Source: Limnanthes douglasii subsp. nivea (Eukaryota; Streptophyta; Magnoliopsida; Brassicales; Limnanthaceae). From it: a stretch of 64,000 nt of DNA. The position numbers and the translations under genes are program-made. Where the stretch lies: positions 186,266,807 to 186,330,806 of the forward strand of contig JAUPFV010000004.1 in assembly GCA_036936605.1 (NCBI GenBank), in the 5' to 3' direction. Shown one piece after another: positions 11,799-22,530 of this stretch. The stretch's first letter is position 1; each line of letters opens with the position of its first letter. The notes under the pieces were generated by a model. It did not search any database, was not told the DNA's origin, and saw nothing but the letters and a program-made list of their open reading frames with translations.

Positions 11799-13100
11799 TT
11801 AAACATCCCTCCTCATATGTGGCCAATGGAAGTGATCCAGCATTACCTTGAGAGTTTTAGCTATTCCAAAATGTCCCATTAAGCCTCCTCCATGGGCTTC
11901 TCTAACAAGTAAATCTCTCATGGAACAATTAGGCACACATAAACGTTTATCAAAGAATAAGAATCCTTCATGCCTATAGAACCGTCCTGAAGCAAACTTT
12001 TCACATGCTTGATACATCTTTCCAAAATCAGAATCATTTTCATATAAACTCTTAAGATGATCAAATCCTAAAATCTTAGCTTCAAGAGTAGTGATTAAGG
12101 CATACCTTCGGGACAATGCATCAGCAACAATATTTTCTTTACCTTGTTTGTATTTGATGACATATGGAAATGTCTCAATAAATTCTATCCACCTTGCATG
12201 TCTTTTGTTAAGTTTTTGCTGACCTTTTAGGTGTTTGAGAGATTCATGGTCAGTGTGTATGACAAACTCCTTTGGCCACAAGTAATGCAGCCATGTTTGC
12301 AAAGCTCGAACTAAGGCATACAACTCCTTGTCATAAGTAGGATAGTTTTGAGTAGCTCCTCCAAGCTTTTCATTGAAATAAGCTATGGGCTTTTTATCCT
12401 GCATCAAAACAGCTCCAATCCCAATTCTAGAAGCATCACATTCAATCTCAAAAGTTTTAAGAAAATCAGGTAATGTCAAGACAGGAGCATGAGTAAGCTC
12501 CTCTTTTAATGATTTAAATGCTTCTTCTTGAGCTTGTTCCCACTTGAAACCAACGTCCTTCTTTATTATTTCAATGAGTGGTGCAGCTAAGGTGCTGAAA
12601 TCTTTGACAAAATGCCTATAAAATCCTGCAAGGCCGTGGAAGCTTCTCACTCCTCCAACTATTTTTGGACTTGGCCATTCGCGGATTGCCTTAACCTTTT
12701 CCTCATCCACCTTAATACCATCTGCACTTATAACAAAACCTAAAAAGACAAGATTATCGGTACAAAAAGTGCATTTCTTAAGATTAGCATAGAGATTTTC
12801 CTTCCTAAGTACACTTAAAATCAATTTCATATGGTGAACATGTTCTTCTAAGCACTTGCTGTAAATTAAGATGTCATCGAAATATACTACAACAAAAACT
12901 CCTATATAAGCCCTTAGAACATGATTCATTAACCGCATGAATGTACTAGATGCATTAGTCAGCTCAAGTGGCATTACTAACCATTCATATAGTCCATGCT
13001 TAGTTTTAAATGCAGTTTTCGACTCATCCCCTTCTTTCATCCTAATTTGGTGATAACCACTTTTAAGATCAATCTTAGAAAAAATACTAGAACCATGCAA
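11799..13100 (-). pseudogene. RT - RNase H - integrase zinc finger of copy 1
   Basis: A 433-codon open frame begins inside RT ([18 protein letters not shown]) and contains the catalytic [11 protein letters not shown] (YxDD box), the RNase H with [14 protein letters not shown] and [10 protein letters not shown], and the start of the integrase HHCC finger ([11 protein letters not shown]), where a stop ends it (the codon after RRDV). The RT start is missing because about 40 bp upstream of 13110 are deleted. The product would copy element RNA into cDNA; this copy cannot. Confidence 0.9.
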
Positions 13101-13234
13101 TTCATCCTAATTTACTGTTATGTTGTTGATGGCTCTACAATCAATACACATTCTCCAGCTTCCATCTTTCTTGGGCACAAGTAGAACTGGTACCGCACAA
13201 GGACTCATGCTTTCACGGATATGTCCTTTTTCCT

Positions 13235-13960
13235 TCAGTTCACTGATTTGCCTTTGCAATTCTTTTGTCTCCACTGGATTAGTTCTATAAGCAGGTCTGT
13301 TAGGAAGGGAGGCTCCAGGTACAAATCTATTTGGTGTTCGATGCCTCTAATTGGTGGAAGCCCCTTTGGATTGTCTTCAGGGAATGCATCTTCAAATTCC
13401 TGCAAGAGAAAAGTCATCTCACTCGGCAACACCGGTGTCAAGTTAGTTAAACTCATAAGAGTTTCCTTAAACATAAAAAGTAACATAGGTTGCTTAGAGA
13501 ATAATGCTTTCTTAACCTTGCCAGATTTTGCATAGAAATTCGAATGTTTAGTTATCCGACTTTCCTTGTTCTGCATATGCTTTTGATCTTGGTAAACTTC
13601 TCGTGGAGTCATGGGAACTAGAGTGGTTTTCCTTCCTTGAAACTCAAATGTATGGCGATTACTGAATCCATTATGGATAACCTTTCGATCAGATTGCCAT
13701 GGCCTTCCTAACAGTATGTGACTAGCCTCCATTGGTAGAACATCACATAAAACTTCATCTTCGTACTTACCAATGGCTAAGGGAACTTCTACTTGGTGGC
13801 TAACTTTCATTTCTCCATTGTCGTTAAGCCATTAAAGCTTGTAAGGTGCTGGATGCTTTTTCGTTTTTAAACCAAGCTTATTTACCATAGATTCACTTGC
13901 CACATTGGTACAACTGCCTCCGTCGATAATAAGGCTACAAACTTTCCCTTGAACAAGACA
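13235..13960 (-). pseudogene. protease region and linker of copy 1
   Basis: The 191-codon frame carries EMKVSHQVEVPLAIGKYEDE, HILLGRPWQSDRKV and [18 protein letters not shown] (linker into RT). Upstream (to 13960) the sequence around the active site, 'SLIIDGGSCTN' in copy 2, is present but a stop (13834, in QWLND context) separates it. The copy stops at the TAGTG junction just upstream of the active site. Confidence 0.8.
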
Positions 13961-14422
13961 CCTAGTGATTTATGTTTTGCTTCTGTATTTTTTAGTGTTC
14001 TCTTTTCTTATCTTGTTGGTTTTTTTCAGTTTACATTAAGTTGTTTTTCGTGATTCGTATTTCACACGAACATATCTCAATATATTGGTTTTGTATATTA
14101 TAGAAAGAATTGGAAGAAGGACTTTCATTTGAATTATTTGGATCCTACTCAATATGGAATCTCTAAAAAAATTGAATTTAAAATAGAGAAAACAAAGAAG
14201 CCATTTCAAATCCTAGTAACACGATTAGTTGAAATCAATTTATACTAAAAATTAGAATTCGTTCAAAAAGTATAAAGGCATGTCTACTTTAGGATTAGAA
14301 ACATGTTATATTTATTTTAATAATATGATAGAGATATTAGGTAAAAGTATATTTAAAACTTATTTGTATGTCTCTTATCCAATTATACAATTAATTTACT
14401 GATAGTTACACTTTTGACATTA

Positions 14423-14749
14423 TGATTAATTCAAGAAATAGCCCATCGACTTCAAAATCATCGGTGAGAAAAATCTATAAATTTAGTCCTTGACTTGCAA
14501 AATATATAAATTTAGTCCATCGACTTCGTAAAACTTATAAAGTTAGTCCTTGAATCCAAGAAACAATCCCTCACATGGGACTAAATATATAGATTTTCCT
14601 AAGGTGATGGACTAAATTTATTATTTTTGTAAGTTTAAGACTAAATTTATAGATTTTCCAAGTCCAAGGAGCCTCACCGCTGATTTTGAAGACCAAGGAC
14701 TAAATGAAAGAAAATAGGATAGTCGATAAACTATTCCCCAATTTACGTC
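14423..14749. mobile_element. MITE-like element, about 327 bp, with 10-bp target duplication
   Basis: TTTGACATTA occurs immediately on both sides (14413-14422 and 14750-14759). The interior has imperfect inverted ends: AATTCAAGAAATAGCCCATC at the left pairs with AATTGGGGAATAGTTTATC read from the right, followed by matching runs (TCAAAATCATCGGTGAG / TCAAAATCAGCGGTGAG). No coding capacity. A 9-11-bp duplication and long degenerate TIRs fit a Mutator-type MITE. The same element is at 18723-19049 and at about 43996-44321. Confidence 0.75.
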
Positions 14750-15215
14750 TTTGACATTACATAGGTCATTGACGGTTATATAAATATTGATACCTTAAAC
14801 TAAAGGATTTTAAAAATACCTACAGATAGTTCTGAAAGGAATACAAAATTTCTTTCAGCAAAATCCATATATGGACGTGTAACGGTAAGAATCATAAATA
14901 TGTATGAGCTAATAAACAAAAATCGTTTCTAAAAAGTACATTTTGATGTAGCACATGATATATGACAATCAAGATGTTACAAACGTTTTTTGATGATGAA
15001 TTACGCCACCACAAAGAAGGTTTTTTCTTCGTTACACTTCCCACAAAAGGACTATAAGGTACAAATGCACATTGGATAGTAGTGGTATTAGACTCGATAA
15101 TAGACAAACAGTAAATTTAAGTAGTTTACACCAAGAGGCAAAGTAGTAGATGAAACATAGAAAACTGTAGAAACTTTGTAAGTATTACGTTATTAAAATT
15201 TTATATTAGGTTTGG

Positions 15216-16120
15216 TAATGAATATTTCTCGCATGATTATGTCTCGTATGATTATGTTTTGCATGATATGTCTCGCATGGATATGTCTCTCATCTAATGT
15301 TTTTGTCTTGGATGCTTTGTAATGTCTCGCATGTGTCGGTGAGTTTGTAAATTGATTAAACTTTTAACTTATAGGCTGAATACCTTAACATCAAGAATAT
15401 TTTGTCAAGAATACCAAAAAGAAATTTAGTATGTCCAAGAATAATTCTCAACAAAAAAAGGAACACTTGTTTGTGGCGTAATGGTGTGAGAATACACTAA
15501 TATTATATTACAATGGAATTGGAGTAGATAAGCATAATGATATTACAACGCTAAGGATAGCATAGATGTTTTATTTGTTTCTTGATGATAAAAACACTAA
15601 CATATTTTGGTAAAATCCTTGTGTAGTGTTTGTTAATGATGTAAATCCGTATGTACATAGAGTTATATGTTTGTTGTAATGTTCCTTAATGATTTTAACA
15701 CAACCATAGTCTTATGTATGTCGTAATGTTCCTTAATGATGCACTTGGTTATGTATTTGTTGCATTGGTCACAAATGTATCACCACCCATGAAAAAGTCT
15801 CGCATTTGTCAGCACACATGAACCAGTCCCACATCTATCTAATTAGTTATAAAGTGTCTCGCATCACTATAGTATATATTGGTTGCGCATCTATCACCTT
15901 CCATGAACTAGTCTTGAATTTATCACCACACATGAACTAGTCTCACGTCTATTTGATTAGTTACAAAGTGTCTCGCATTACTACAGTATATGTTGGTGGT
16001 GTATCTATCACCACCCATGAACGGGTCTCGCATTTATCACCTCTTGAATAAGTCTTGTCTATCTCCCGATTAACTATAAATTATCTCGCATCATTATAAT
16101 AGATGTTTGTCACGCATTTA
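15216..16120. repeat. Degenerate minisatellite with core TCTCGCAT(C/T)TATCACC
   Basis: Starts as short runs (TGTCTCGCATGATTATG repeated with changes at 15216-15290), then longer irregular units built from TCTCGCATCTATCACC, CATGAACTAGTC and GATTAGTTATAAAGTG to about 16120. Spacing is irregular, so it is a cluster of related motifs and not a clean array. Confidence 0.7.
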
Positions 16121-16959
16121 TCATTACCCATGTACCTTTTTGTGAAAATATCAATAATTAAGAGAATATTTACAACATTCGAGACATAAAACACTAAAAA
16201 CCCTTAAAAAACTCTTTACAAACTATTTAGTGTCTATTTTTACCATCTAACTTCAATAGATATTTTATTTGTTTACTCTATCTCTATTAAACTTTACAGA
16301 GAGCCCAATGGCCGCACACCCAACCCACTTTAGAAACTCCTCCCCTGAAAAAAAAACTATGCTTACAAGCCAAATTATAGATACATTTTGGCTAATTGAT
16401 AGCAACAGAGACCCATATTTTGTTGAATTTATGCGAAAATTCTATCTTGATTGTGCCTAATCTGAAGTTATGCTACAGATCATAACTCGATATTCCCAAA
16501 AAAATTTAGCATCGCTTCCATCATAGCGACCCACTATAAAATCTTGCAACAAGCAGCTACTGGAACGTTCAAGGATGAAACTATTGAATAAGCTGCCTCC
16601 TCTATAAGGATGTAGAGGGCACAACATCAGAGTGTAAGGAGCATTGTTGTCAATTTGATTCATCTTACCAGATATTTCAAGTATTGTAACCATATGCTAA
16701 TCATTTGGAGTTGATTTTTCAGCAAGAATATCAGAGTTTTGCTCTGGTGCTTCTTGAATAGGTAACACAGTTACATGGCCATTTCTTTTTCAGCTACTTG
16801 GTTTTGATTCTGATTAGAGATTTCTAATGAACCTTTATACATGTGACTGTCTTCCTGCGTTTGCTGTTCAGGGCTTCGTTTTTTACATACAGATTTTCCA
16901 TGTCCAACGTGAAAGCATAGGTCATAATAGTTAGGGACGTCTTTGTAACTGAGTTAAAC

Positions 16960-17740
16960 CCATGCTCCGTAGTTCTCACCATTACCCAGTCATAGCTGTA
17001 ACTTCTTTGAGATATCAATTTCAATCCAGGCAAAGCAAGCATTATACAATGCTTTGTTTTTTGGTGGAATACAGGACTTAAGATGATTACCCAAGGCAGA
17101 AGCAATCGAGTGAACAATGTCTTCGTTATACATATTTTCTAGCAATTTCTCAATCTTAACCCAGACAGGCACTATGGGACATTCCTTTTTCGACGTGAAA
17201 GAGGGCATCCACTTCAACATGCACATTGAGTGATAACCTAATGTCCAAGAACAATGACTCCATATTCTACTAATGTCCTCTTTAAGGGAGAATTCTAAGA
17301 AGAGATGGTGATAATCTGAGCTGACGTAGGAGAAGTCTCCTTCGAATTTTCTCTCTTCAAAGAACCTATCCAGAATGTGTTTCTTGGAAAGACCTTTAGA
17401 AAACTTCTCAACCAAGGTAAAAGTGGTGTTTTGTTGAAGATTTTCAATGATAAAATCATTGAACTGCAGGTCGATATGATCGGATTTGTATCTTATCGAC
17501 TCTGGTTTAATATTATTCTTCAGTGTAGAATGAGTTCTTGAAGCAGCCTCCAAGTAAATTCTGTTTAAAACCATTTCTTGAGTCCAGGTTTTTAGAAAAA
17601 CAGAGTTCTTGATAGAACCTAGAAAAGTTGAAGTTTTTCCAGAAAGTGAAATAGTTGATTTTGAGAAATAGATTTCAAAAGATGAAATCCGACTCGAATT
17701 ACGAAGGAAGATAGAAGCCAAATGAATCTTCAATTGTCTA
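16960..17740 (-). pseudogene. LINE ORF1-type protein with DUF4283 domain (broken)
   Basis: A 247-codon minus-strand frame ends in the order seen in DUF4283 plus zinc-knuckle proteins of plant LINEs: FLEFSLKEDISRIW, SHCSWTLGYHSMCMLKWMPS, PVWVKIEKLLENMYNEDIV, then ALYNACFAWIEIDISKKL. The family's role is RNA binding by the LINE ORF1 protein. The N-terminal hundred residues are not informative. The frame stops right after KKLQL, before any CCHC knuckle, and later frames to 16457 are not recognisable. It is opposite in strand to the ORF2 relic at 7.7-10.3 kb and need not belong to it. Confidence 0.65.
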
Positions 17741-18307
17741 CCGCATCTTCTTGTTTTCTTGGAGAAGCCACGATAAGTAATATCTTAAAACTTGAATAGT
17801 AAATTTCTGAAATATAACCTTTCTTAACAATTTACATTTTATACTTTTTTGTTAAAATAAAGTGTCTTTTATTATATCAAGACGTAAGTAAAATAAGAGG
17901 CAATAAAAACACGGAAGTAATAACCAAAACCATTAGGGTCACTTATCATGGGACCCAGCAAACATAACAACTTACGATGTCAACATCAAAAAAAGTAAAA
18001 CTGATTAAATTATGTTACTTTTGTTGATTCAACAATTTTTAGTTAGTTTTATGGGTTTCATTCATTGTTTACGGAGTCTCCGAAGGTGAAAAACATATAT
18101 TTTAGGGGTTTCTGGATTTAGTACAAAGATTTGAAATAAGAGGATACTATTTGTATGTTCTTTTAGTTAGATTTTGTGGATTTAATTAAATAATTTAATG
18201 GATATGTAGGTGTTTAAATACAATTCACAATGGATATGTGCAGCGTTTTGGCATGTACTTTGCACTTAGGTTTAGGATTTAGTTATGTTTTTCCTTTTCA
18301 TTTGATA
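17741..18307. other. Spacer between LINE ORF1 relic and repeat R2
   Basis: A+T-rich, no open frame or repeat recognised. Confidence 0.5.
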
Positions 18308-18722
18308 GTGATTCATGTTTTGCTTCTGTCTTTTTTAGTGTTCTCTTTTCTTATCTCGTTGGTTTTTTCAGTTTACATTTAGTTGTTTTTCATGATTCGT
18401 ATTTCACACGAACGTATCTCAATATAGTCGTTTCGTATGTTATAGAAAGAATTGGAAGAAGGATTTTCATTTGAATTATTTGGATCCCACTCAATATGAA
18501 ATCCCTAAACAAATTGAATTTAAAATAGAGAAAACAAAGAAGCCATTTCAAAACCTAGTAACACAATTAGTTGATATCAATTTATACTAAAAGTTAGAAT
18601 TCGTTCAAAAAGTATAAAGGCATGGCTGCTTTAGGATTAGGTAAAAGTATATTTAAAACTTATTTGTATGTCTCTTATCCAATTATACAATTAATTTACT
18701 GATAGTTACACTTTTGACATTA

Positions 18723-19049
18723 GGATTAATTCAAGAAATAGTCCCTCGACTTCAAAATCATCGGTGAGAAAAATCCATAAATTTAGTCCTTGACTTGCAA
18801 AATATATAAATTTAGTCCATCGACTTCGTAAAACTTATAAAGTTAGTCCTTGAATCCAAGAAAAAATCCCTCACATGGGACTAAATATATAGATTTTCCT
18901 AAGTTGATGGACTAAATTTATTATTTTTGTAAGTCAAGGACTAAATTTATAGATTTTCCAAGTCCAATGAGCCTCACCGGTGATTTTGAAGACCAAGGAC
19001 TAAATGAAAGAAAATAGGATAGTCGATAAACTATTCCCCAATTTACGTC
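18723..19049. mobile_element. MITE-like element, R2 copy
   Basis: Same element as at 14423, again between TTTGACATTA repeats (18713-18722 and 19050-19059). The solo LTR inserted one pentamer beyond its right-hand target duplication. Confidence 0.75.
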
Positions 19050-19064
19050 TTTGACATTACATAG

Positions 19065-19937
19065 TGATGTGATCCTAGATGACACAAGGAGCTTAGAACA
19101 TGGAAATGTGCAAGAACCAGATGAACAACTTGAAAAAGAAGATGAGCTTGAAGTTGTAGATATTCTTATTTTACCGACTGGTCCAACAACTCGATCAAGA
19201 GCAAAACAATTTAACAAAGCTGTTGGAGGATTGCTTAATCAACTAGAGAATCCACGTGATCAAAACAGCAAGTATGATGGAAAAGCTTGTCAAACCACTT
19301 TGGTCTTGATTCAAGCTAATTTTGATTTCAACAAATGAGAAAGTATCTCGATTGTACTCTTTTTCCCTTGTTCAAGTTTTGTCCCAATGGGTTTTCTTGA
19401 CAAGGTTTTTAATGAGGCAATTATTTCACTTCACCATTGCCCATTTGTTGAAATAAAAGCCCAAGGCCCATCTACACCAAAAGCCACGTCATTGGAGGAG
19501 GGAAGGGTCTGATTTCCAGCTTATATCATTAATACTTTGTATTTTCAATATTAAAGCATTTTGTTTCCAAGAAAAGCCTTAATTGTTTTAGAGGCATGCA
19601 TTATGTTTCCAAGAACAGCCTTAATTGTGTTCAAGGCTACTTCTTTCTCCTATAAAAACTATGTACTCGGAATTCTAATGGTGAGACTATCTTTGATTCT
19701 GAAAAAACTTCTTAAGTTTTACTCTTCTTTTGTTGGTGTGTAATATTCACAAGAAAACCTGTTCTTCATTTGGTGCGTCATATCCAAACGAAGATTAGTT
19801 GGAATATCAAAGGCTTTTCCACAACCTTTGTGTGACATATCGATCCACATCCTTGGATCCTTGAATCCTTTTGGGTTCCTGGTTGCAAACTTATCCATAT
19901 CCCATTTTAGAGTGCCGATTCTAGGAGGAGTTTATCA
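19065..19937 (+). mobile_element. C-family solo LTR with 5-bp target duplication
   Basis: An 873-bp LTR, TGATGTGATCC to TTTATCA, lies between two copies of CATAG (19060-19064 and 19938-19942). R1 at 14760-14764 and the third copy at 44332-44336 have a single CATAG at the same place, so both empty sites are preserved. A solo LTR forms when the two LTRs of an inserted element recombine and lose the interior. It contains the open tail frame from its start to 19338 ([20 protein letters not shown] and TTRSRAKQFNKAVGG) and a TATA-like TATAAAAAC at 19651. Confidence 0.95.
19651..19659 (+). promoter_or_regulatory. LTR TATA box
   Basis: TATAAAAAC occurs at this spot in every C-family LTR here, downstream of a 41-bp tandem repeat (GTTTCCAAGAA at 19563 and 19604) in U3. 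It is the likely core promoter; the repeat may act as an upstream element, which is inference. Confidence 0.6.
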
Positions 19938-20399
19938 CATAGGTCATTGACGGTTATATAAATATTGATACCTTAAACTAAAGGATTTTAAAAATACCTA
20001 CAGATGGTTCTAAAAGGAATACAAAATTTCTTTCAGCAAAATCCATATATGGACGTGTAACGGTAAGAATCATAAATATGTATGAGCTAATAAACAAAAA
20101 TCGTTTCTAAAAATTACATTTTGATGTAGCACATGATATATGACAATCAAGATGTTACAAACATTTTTTGATGATGAATTACACCACCAAAAAGAAGGTT
20201 TTTCTTCGTTACACTTCCCACAAAAGGACCATAAGGTACAAATGCACATTGGACAGTAGTGGTATTAGACTCGATAATAGACAAACAGTAAATTTAAGTA
20301 GTTTACACCAAGATGCAAACTAGTAGATGTAACATAGAAAACTGTAGAAAACTTTGTAAGTATTACGTTCTTAAAATTTTATATTAGGTTTGGTAATGA

Positions 20400-21440
20400 A
20401 TATTTTTCGCATGATTATGTCTCGTATGATTATGTTTCGCATGATATGTCTCGCATGGATATGTCTCTCATCTAATGTTTTTGTGTTGCATGCTTTGTAA
20501 TGTCTCGCATGTGTCGGTGAGTTTGTAAATTGATTAAACTTTTAACTTATAGACTGAATACCTTAACATCAAGAATATTTTGTCATGAATACCAAACAGA
20601 AATTTAGTATGTCCAAGAATAATTCTCAACAAAAAAAGGGAACACTTGTTTGTGGCGTAATGGTGTGAGAATACACTAATATTATATTACAATGGAACTA
20701 GAGTAGATAAACATAATGATATTACAACGCTAAGGATAGCATAGATGTTTTATTTGTTTCTTGATGATAAAAACACTAACATATTTTGGTAAATTCCTTG
20801 TGTAGTGTTTGTTAATGATGTAAATCCGTATGTACATAGAGTTATATGTTTGTTGTAATGTTCCTTAATGATTTTAACACAACCATAGTCTTATGTATGA
20901 CTTAATGTTCCTTAATGATGCACTTGGTTATGTATTTGTTGCATTGGTCACAAATGTATCACCACCCATGAAAAAGTCTCGCATTTGTCAGCACACATGA
21001 ACCAGTCCCACATCTATCTAATTAGTTATAAAGTGTCTCACATCACTATAGTATATATTGGTTGCGCATCTATCACCTTCCATGAACTAGTCTTGAATTT
21101 ATCACCACACATGAACTAGTCTCACGTCTATTTGATTAGTTACAAAGTGTCTCGCATTACTACAGTATATGTTGGTGGTGTATCTATCACCACCCATGAA
21201 CGGGTCTCGCATTTGTCAGCACACATAAACTAGTCCCACATCTATCTAATTAGTTATAAAGTGTCTCGCATCACTATAGTATATATTGGTTGCACATCTA
21301 TCACCTTCCATGAACTAGTCTTGAATTTATCACCACACATGAACTAGTCTCACGTCTATTTGATTAGTTACAAAGTGTCTCGCATTTATCACCTCTTGAA
21401 TAAGTCTTGTCTATATCCAGATTACCTATAAATTATCTCG
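20400..21440. repeat. Minisatellite in R2, with a 228-bp tandem duplication
   Basis: Same motif cluster as at 15216-16120. GTCTCGCATTTGTCAGCACA begins at 20976 and again at 21204, giving a period of 228 bp; the second unit is cut off at about 21383. R1 has only one such unit. Confidence 0.8.
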
Positions 21441-21967
21441 CGTCATTATAATATATGTTTGTCACGCATTTATCATTACCCATGTACTTTTTTATGAAAA
21501 TATCAATAATTAAGAGAATATTTACAACATTCGAGACAAATAAAACACTAAAAACCCTTAAAAAACTCTTTACAAACTATTTAGTGTCTATTTTTACCAT
21601 CTAACTTCAATAGATATTTTATTTGTTTACTCTATCTCTATTAAACTTTACAGAGAGCCCAATGGCCGTACACCCAACCCACTTTGGAAACTCCTCCCCT
21701 GAAAAAAAACTATGCTTACAAGACAATTATAGATGCATTGTGGCTAATTGATAGCAACAGAGACCCATATTTTGTTGAAGTTATGCGACAGTTCTATCTT
21801 GATTGTGCCTAATCTGAAGTTATGTTACATACTCATAACTCGATATTCCCAAAAAGTTTTAGCATCGCTTCCATCATAGCGACCCACTATAAAATCTCAC
21901 AACAAGCAGCTACTGGAACGTTCAAGGATGAAACTATTGAATAAGCACAACATCAGAGTGTAAGGAC

Positions 21968-22140
21968 TTAGCATGCTAAGCCAAGTTCTTAGATCATGTT
22001 CTTTTGTTGTTTATTGTGTTCTTAGATTGGTGAATTGTTCTTTATTTTCTATTTTCGAATTTTACTTCATTTTCATTGTCCGATTGTTCTTTAGCTTGAA
22101 TTTAGATTTGTTATATTTAAAATTCGCGAATGTATTAGTC
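21968..22140. other. Short unassigned segment after R2
   Basis: T-rich, no feature recognised; a 64-codon frame here is hydrophobic only because of T-rich codons. Confidence 0.4.
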
Positions 22141-22530
22141 TCAAATATAAATAATTTATTTGATTAGATATAAAGTTTCTAGTGTCACAATAGTATGTGA
22201 TGGTTTCACATCTGTCACCATCCATTTACTTCGTTTGAATTGGTATTGTATATTGGCCTCCCTTTTGTCACCTTACATGCAGTTATAATGAACCGGTCTC
22301 GCATATATCACCACTCGTTACTTGGTTATAAATTAATATGCTAAAGTAAATGATGTATTGGATATCGCATGTATCACCCCATATGAGTGTGTTATAAAAA
22401 AAGGTGTCGCATCTATCACAATCTTTTTACAGGTCATGTATCCATCCCGTGGATGGTCATGCCTTGCCCCGCATCTATCATCTAGTTGACTATACTTTAT
22501 CTGACAACTTCTATTGTGTCACATTTTTGT
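22140..22530. repeat. Minisatellite, further scattered units
   Basis: Contains GGTTTCACATCTGTCACC, GGTCTCGCATATATCACC, GGATATCGCATGTATCACC and GGTGTCGCATCTATCAC at irregular spacing, clearly related to the core in R1/R2 though outside the R repeat. Confidence 0.65.

Larger units (their letters stand above)
10349..13967 (-). mobile_element. C-family gypsy copy 1, 3' part only
   Basis: Minus-strand element with its 3' LTR at 10349-11219 and pol from there to the protease region, ending abruptly at 13963-13967 (TAGTG) where it joins repeat R1. Gag, primer site and 5' LTR are missing. It inserted into, or was joined to, the LINE relic on its left; the flank there is GTTGG. There are internal deletions near 11498, near 11628 and near 13110 relative to copy 2. 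Confidence 0.9.
13963..16644. repeat. Repeat R1 (about 2.7 kb)
   Basis: Matches R2 (18308-21967) in the same orientation, nearly base for base, apart from the solo LTR and a 228-bp duplication in R2 and a 29-bp gap near 16605. It starts at TAGTGATT and ends at GTGTAAGGA. It holds a MITE-like element (14423-14749), a small minus-strand frame at 15107-14892 that I do not recognise, and a minisatellite. The ends show no LTR or TIR signature, so I treat it as a duplicated segment, not a named element. The part to 15553 appears a third time at 42316-45126. Confidence 0.9.
18308..21967. repeat. Repeat R2, with solo LTR and internal duplication
   Basis: Second copy of the R repeat, same orientation as R1. 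Two later events are visible in it: a C-family solo LTR at 19065-19937, and a tandem duplication of 228 bp (20976-21203, repeated from 21204 to about 21383) in the minisatellite part. It lacks 29 bp present in R1 near 16605. Homology ends at GTGTAAGGA (21967). Confidence 0.9.

Noticed and set aside
15216..16120. CRISPR-like array
   Set aside because: The motif cluster has irregular spacing, degenerate units and no unique spacers, in plant DNA; it is a decayed minisatellite.
18921..19217. Ser-rich minus-strand frames opposite the LTR tail ([19 protein letters not shown] type)
   Set aside because: They are the antisense of the acidic Glu/Asp/Lys-rich tail frame, where GAA/GAT runs read as Ser/Phe codons.
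19561..19743. Recurrent 60-codon frame (MFPRKALIVLEACI...) found at seven or more places
   Set aside because: It is the LTR U3 region with its 41-bp repeat read in one frame, and begins at TTG or ATG by chance. It recurs because the LTR recurs.
13963..21967. R1 and R2 as the two long LTRs of one retroelement
   Set aside because: The outer end of R1 is a microhomology joint, neither copy ends in CA, and there is no primer site after R1 or polypurine tract before R2.
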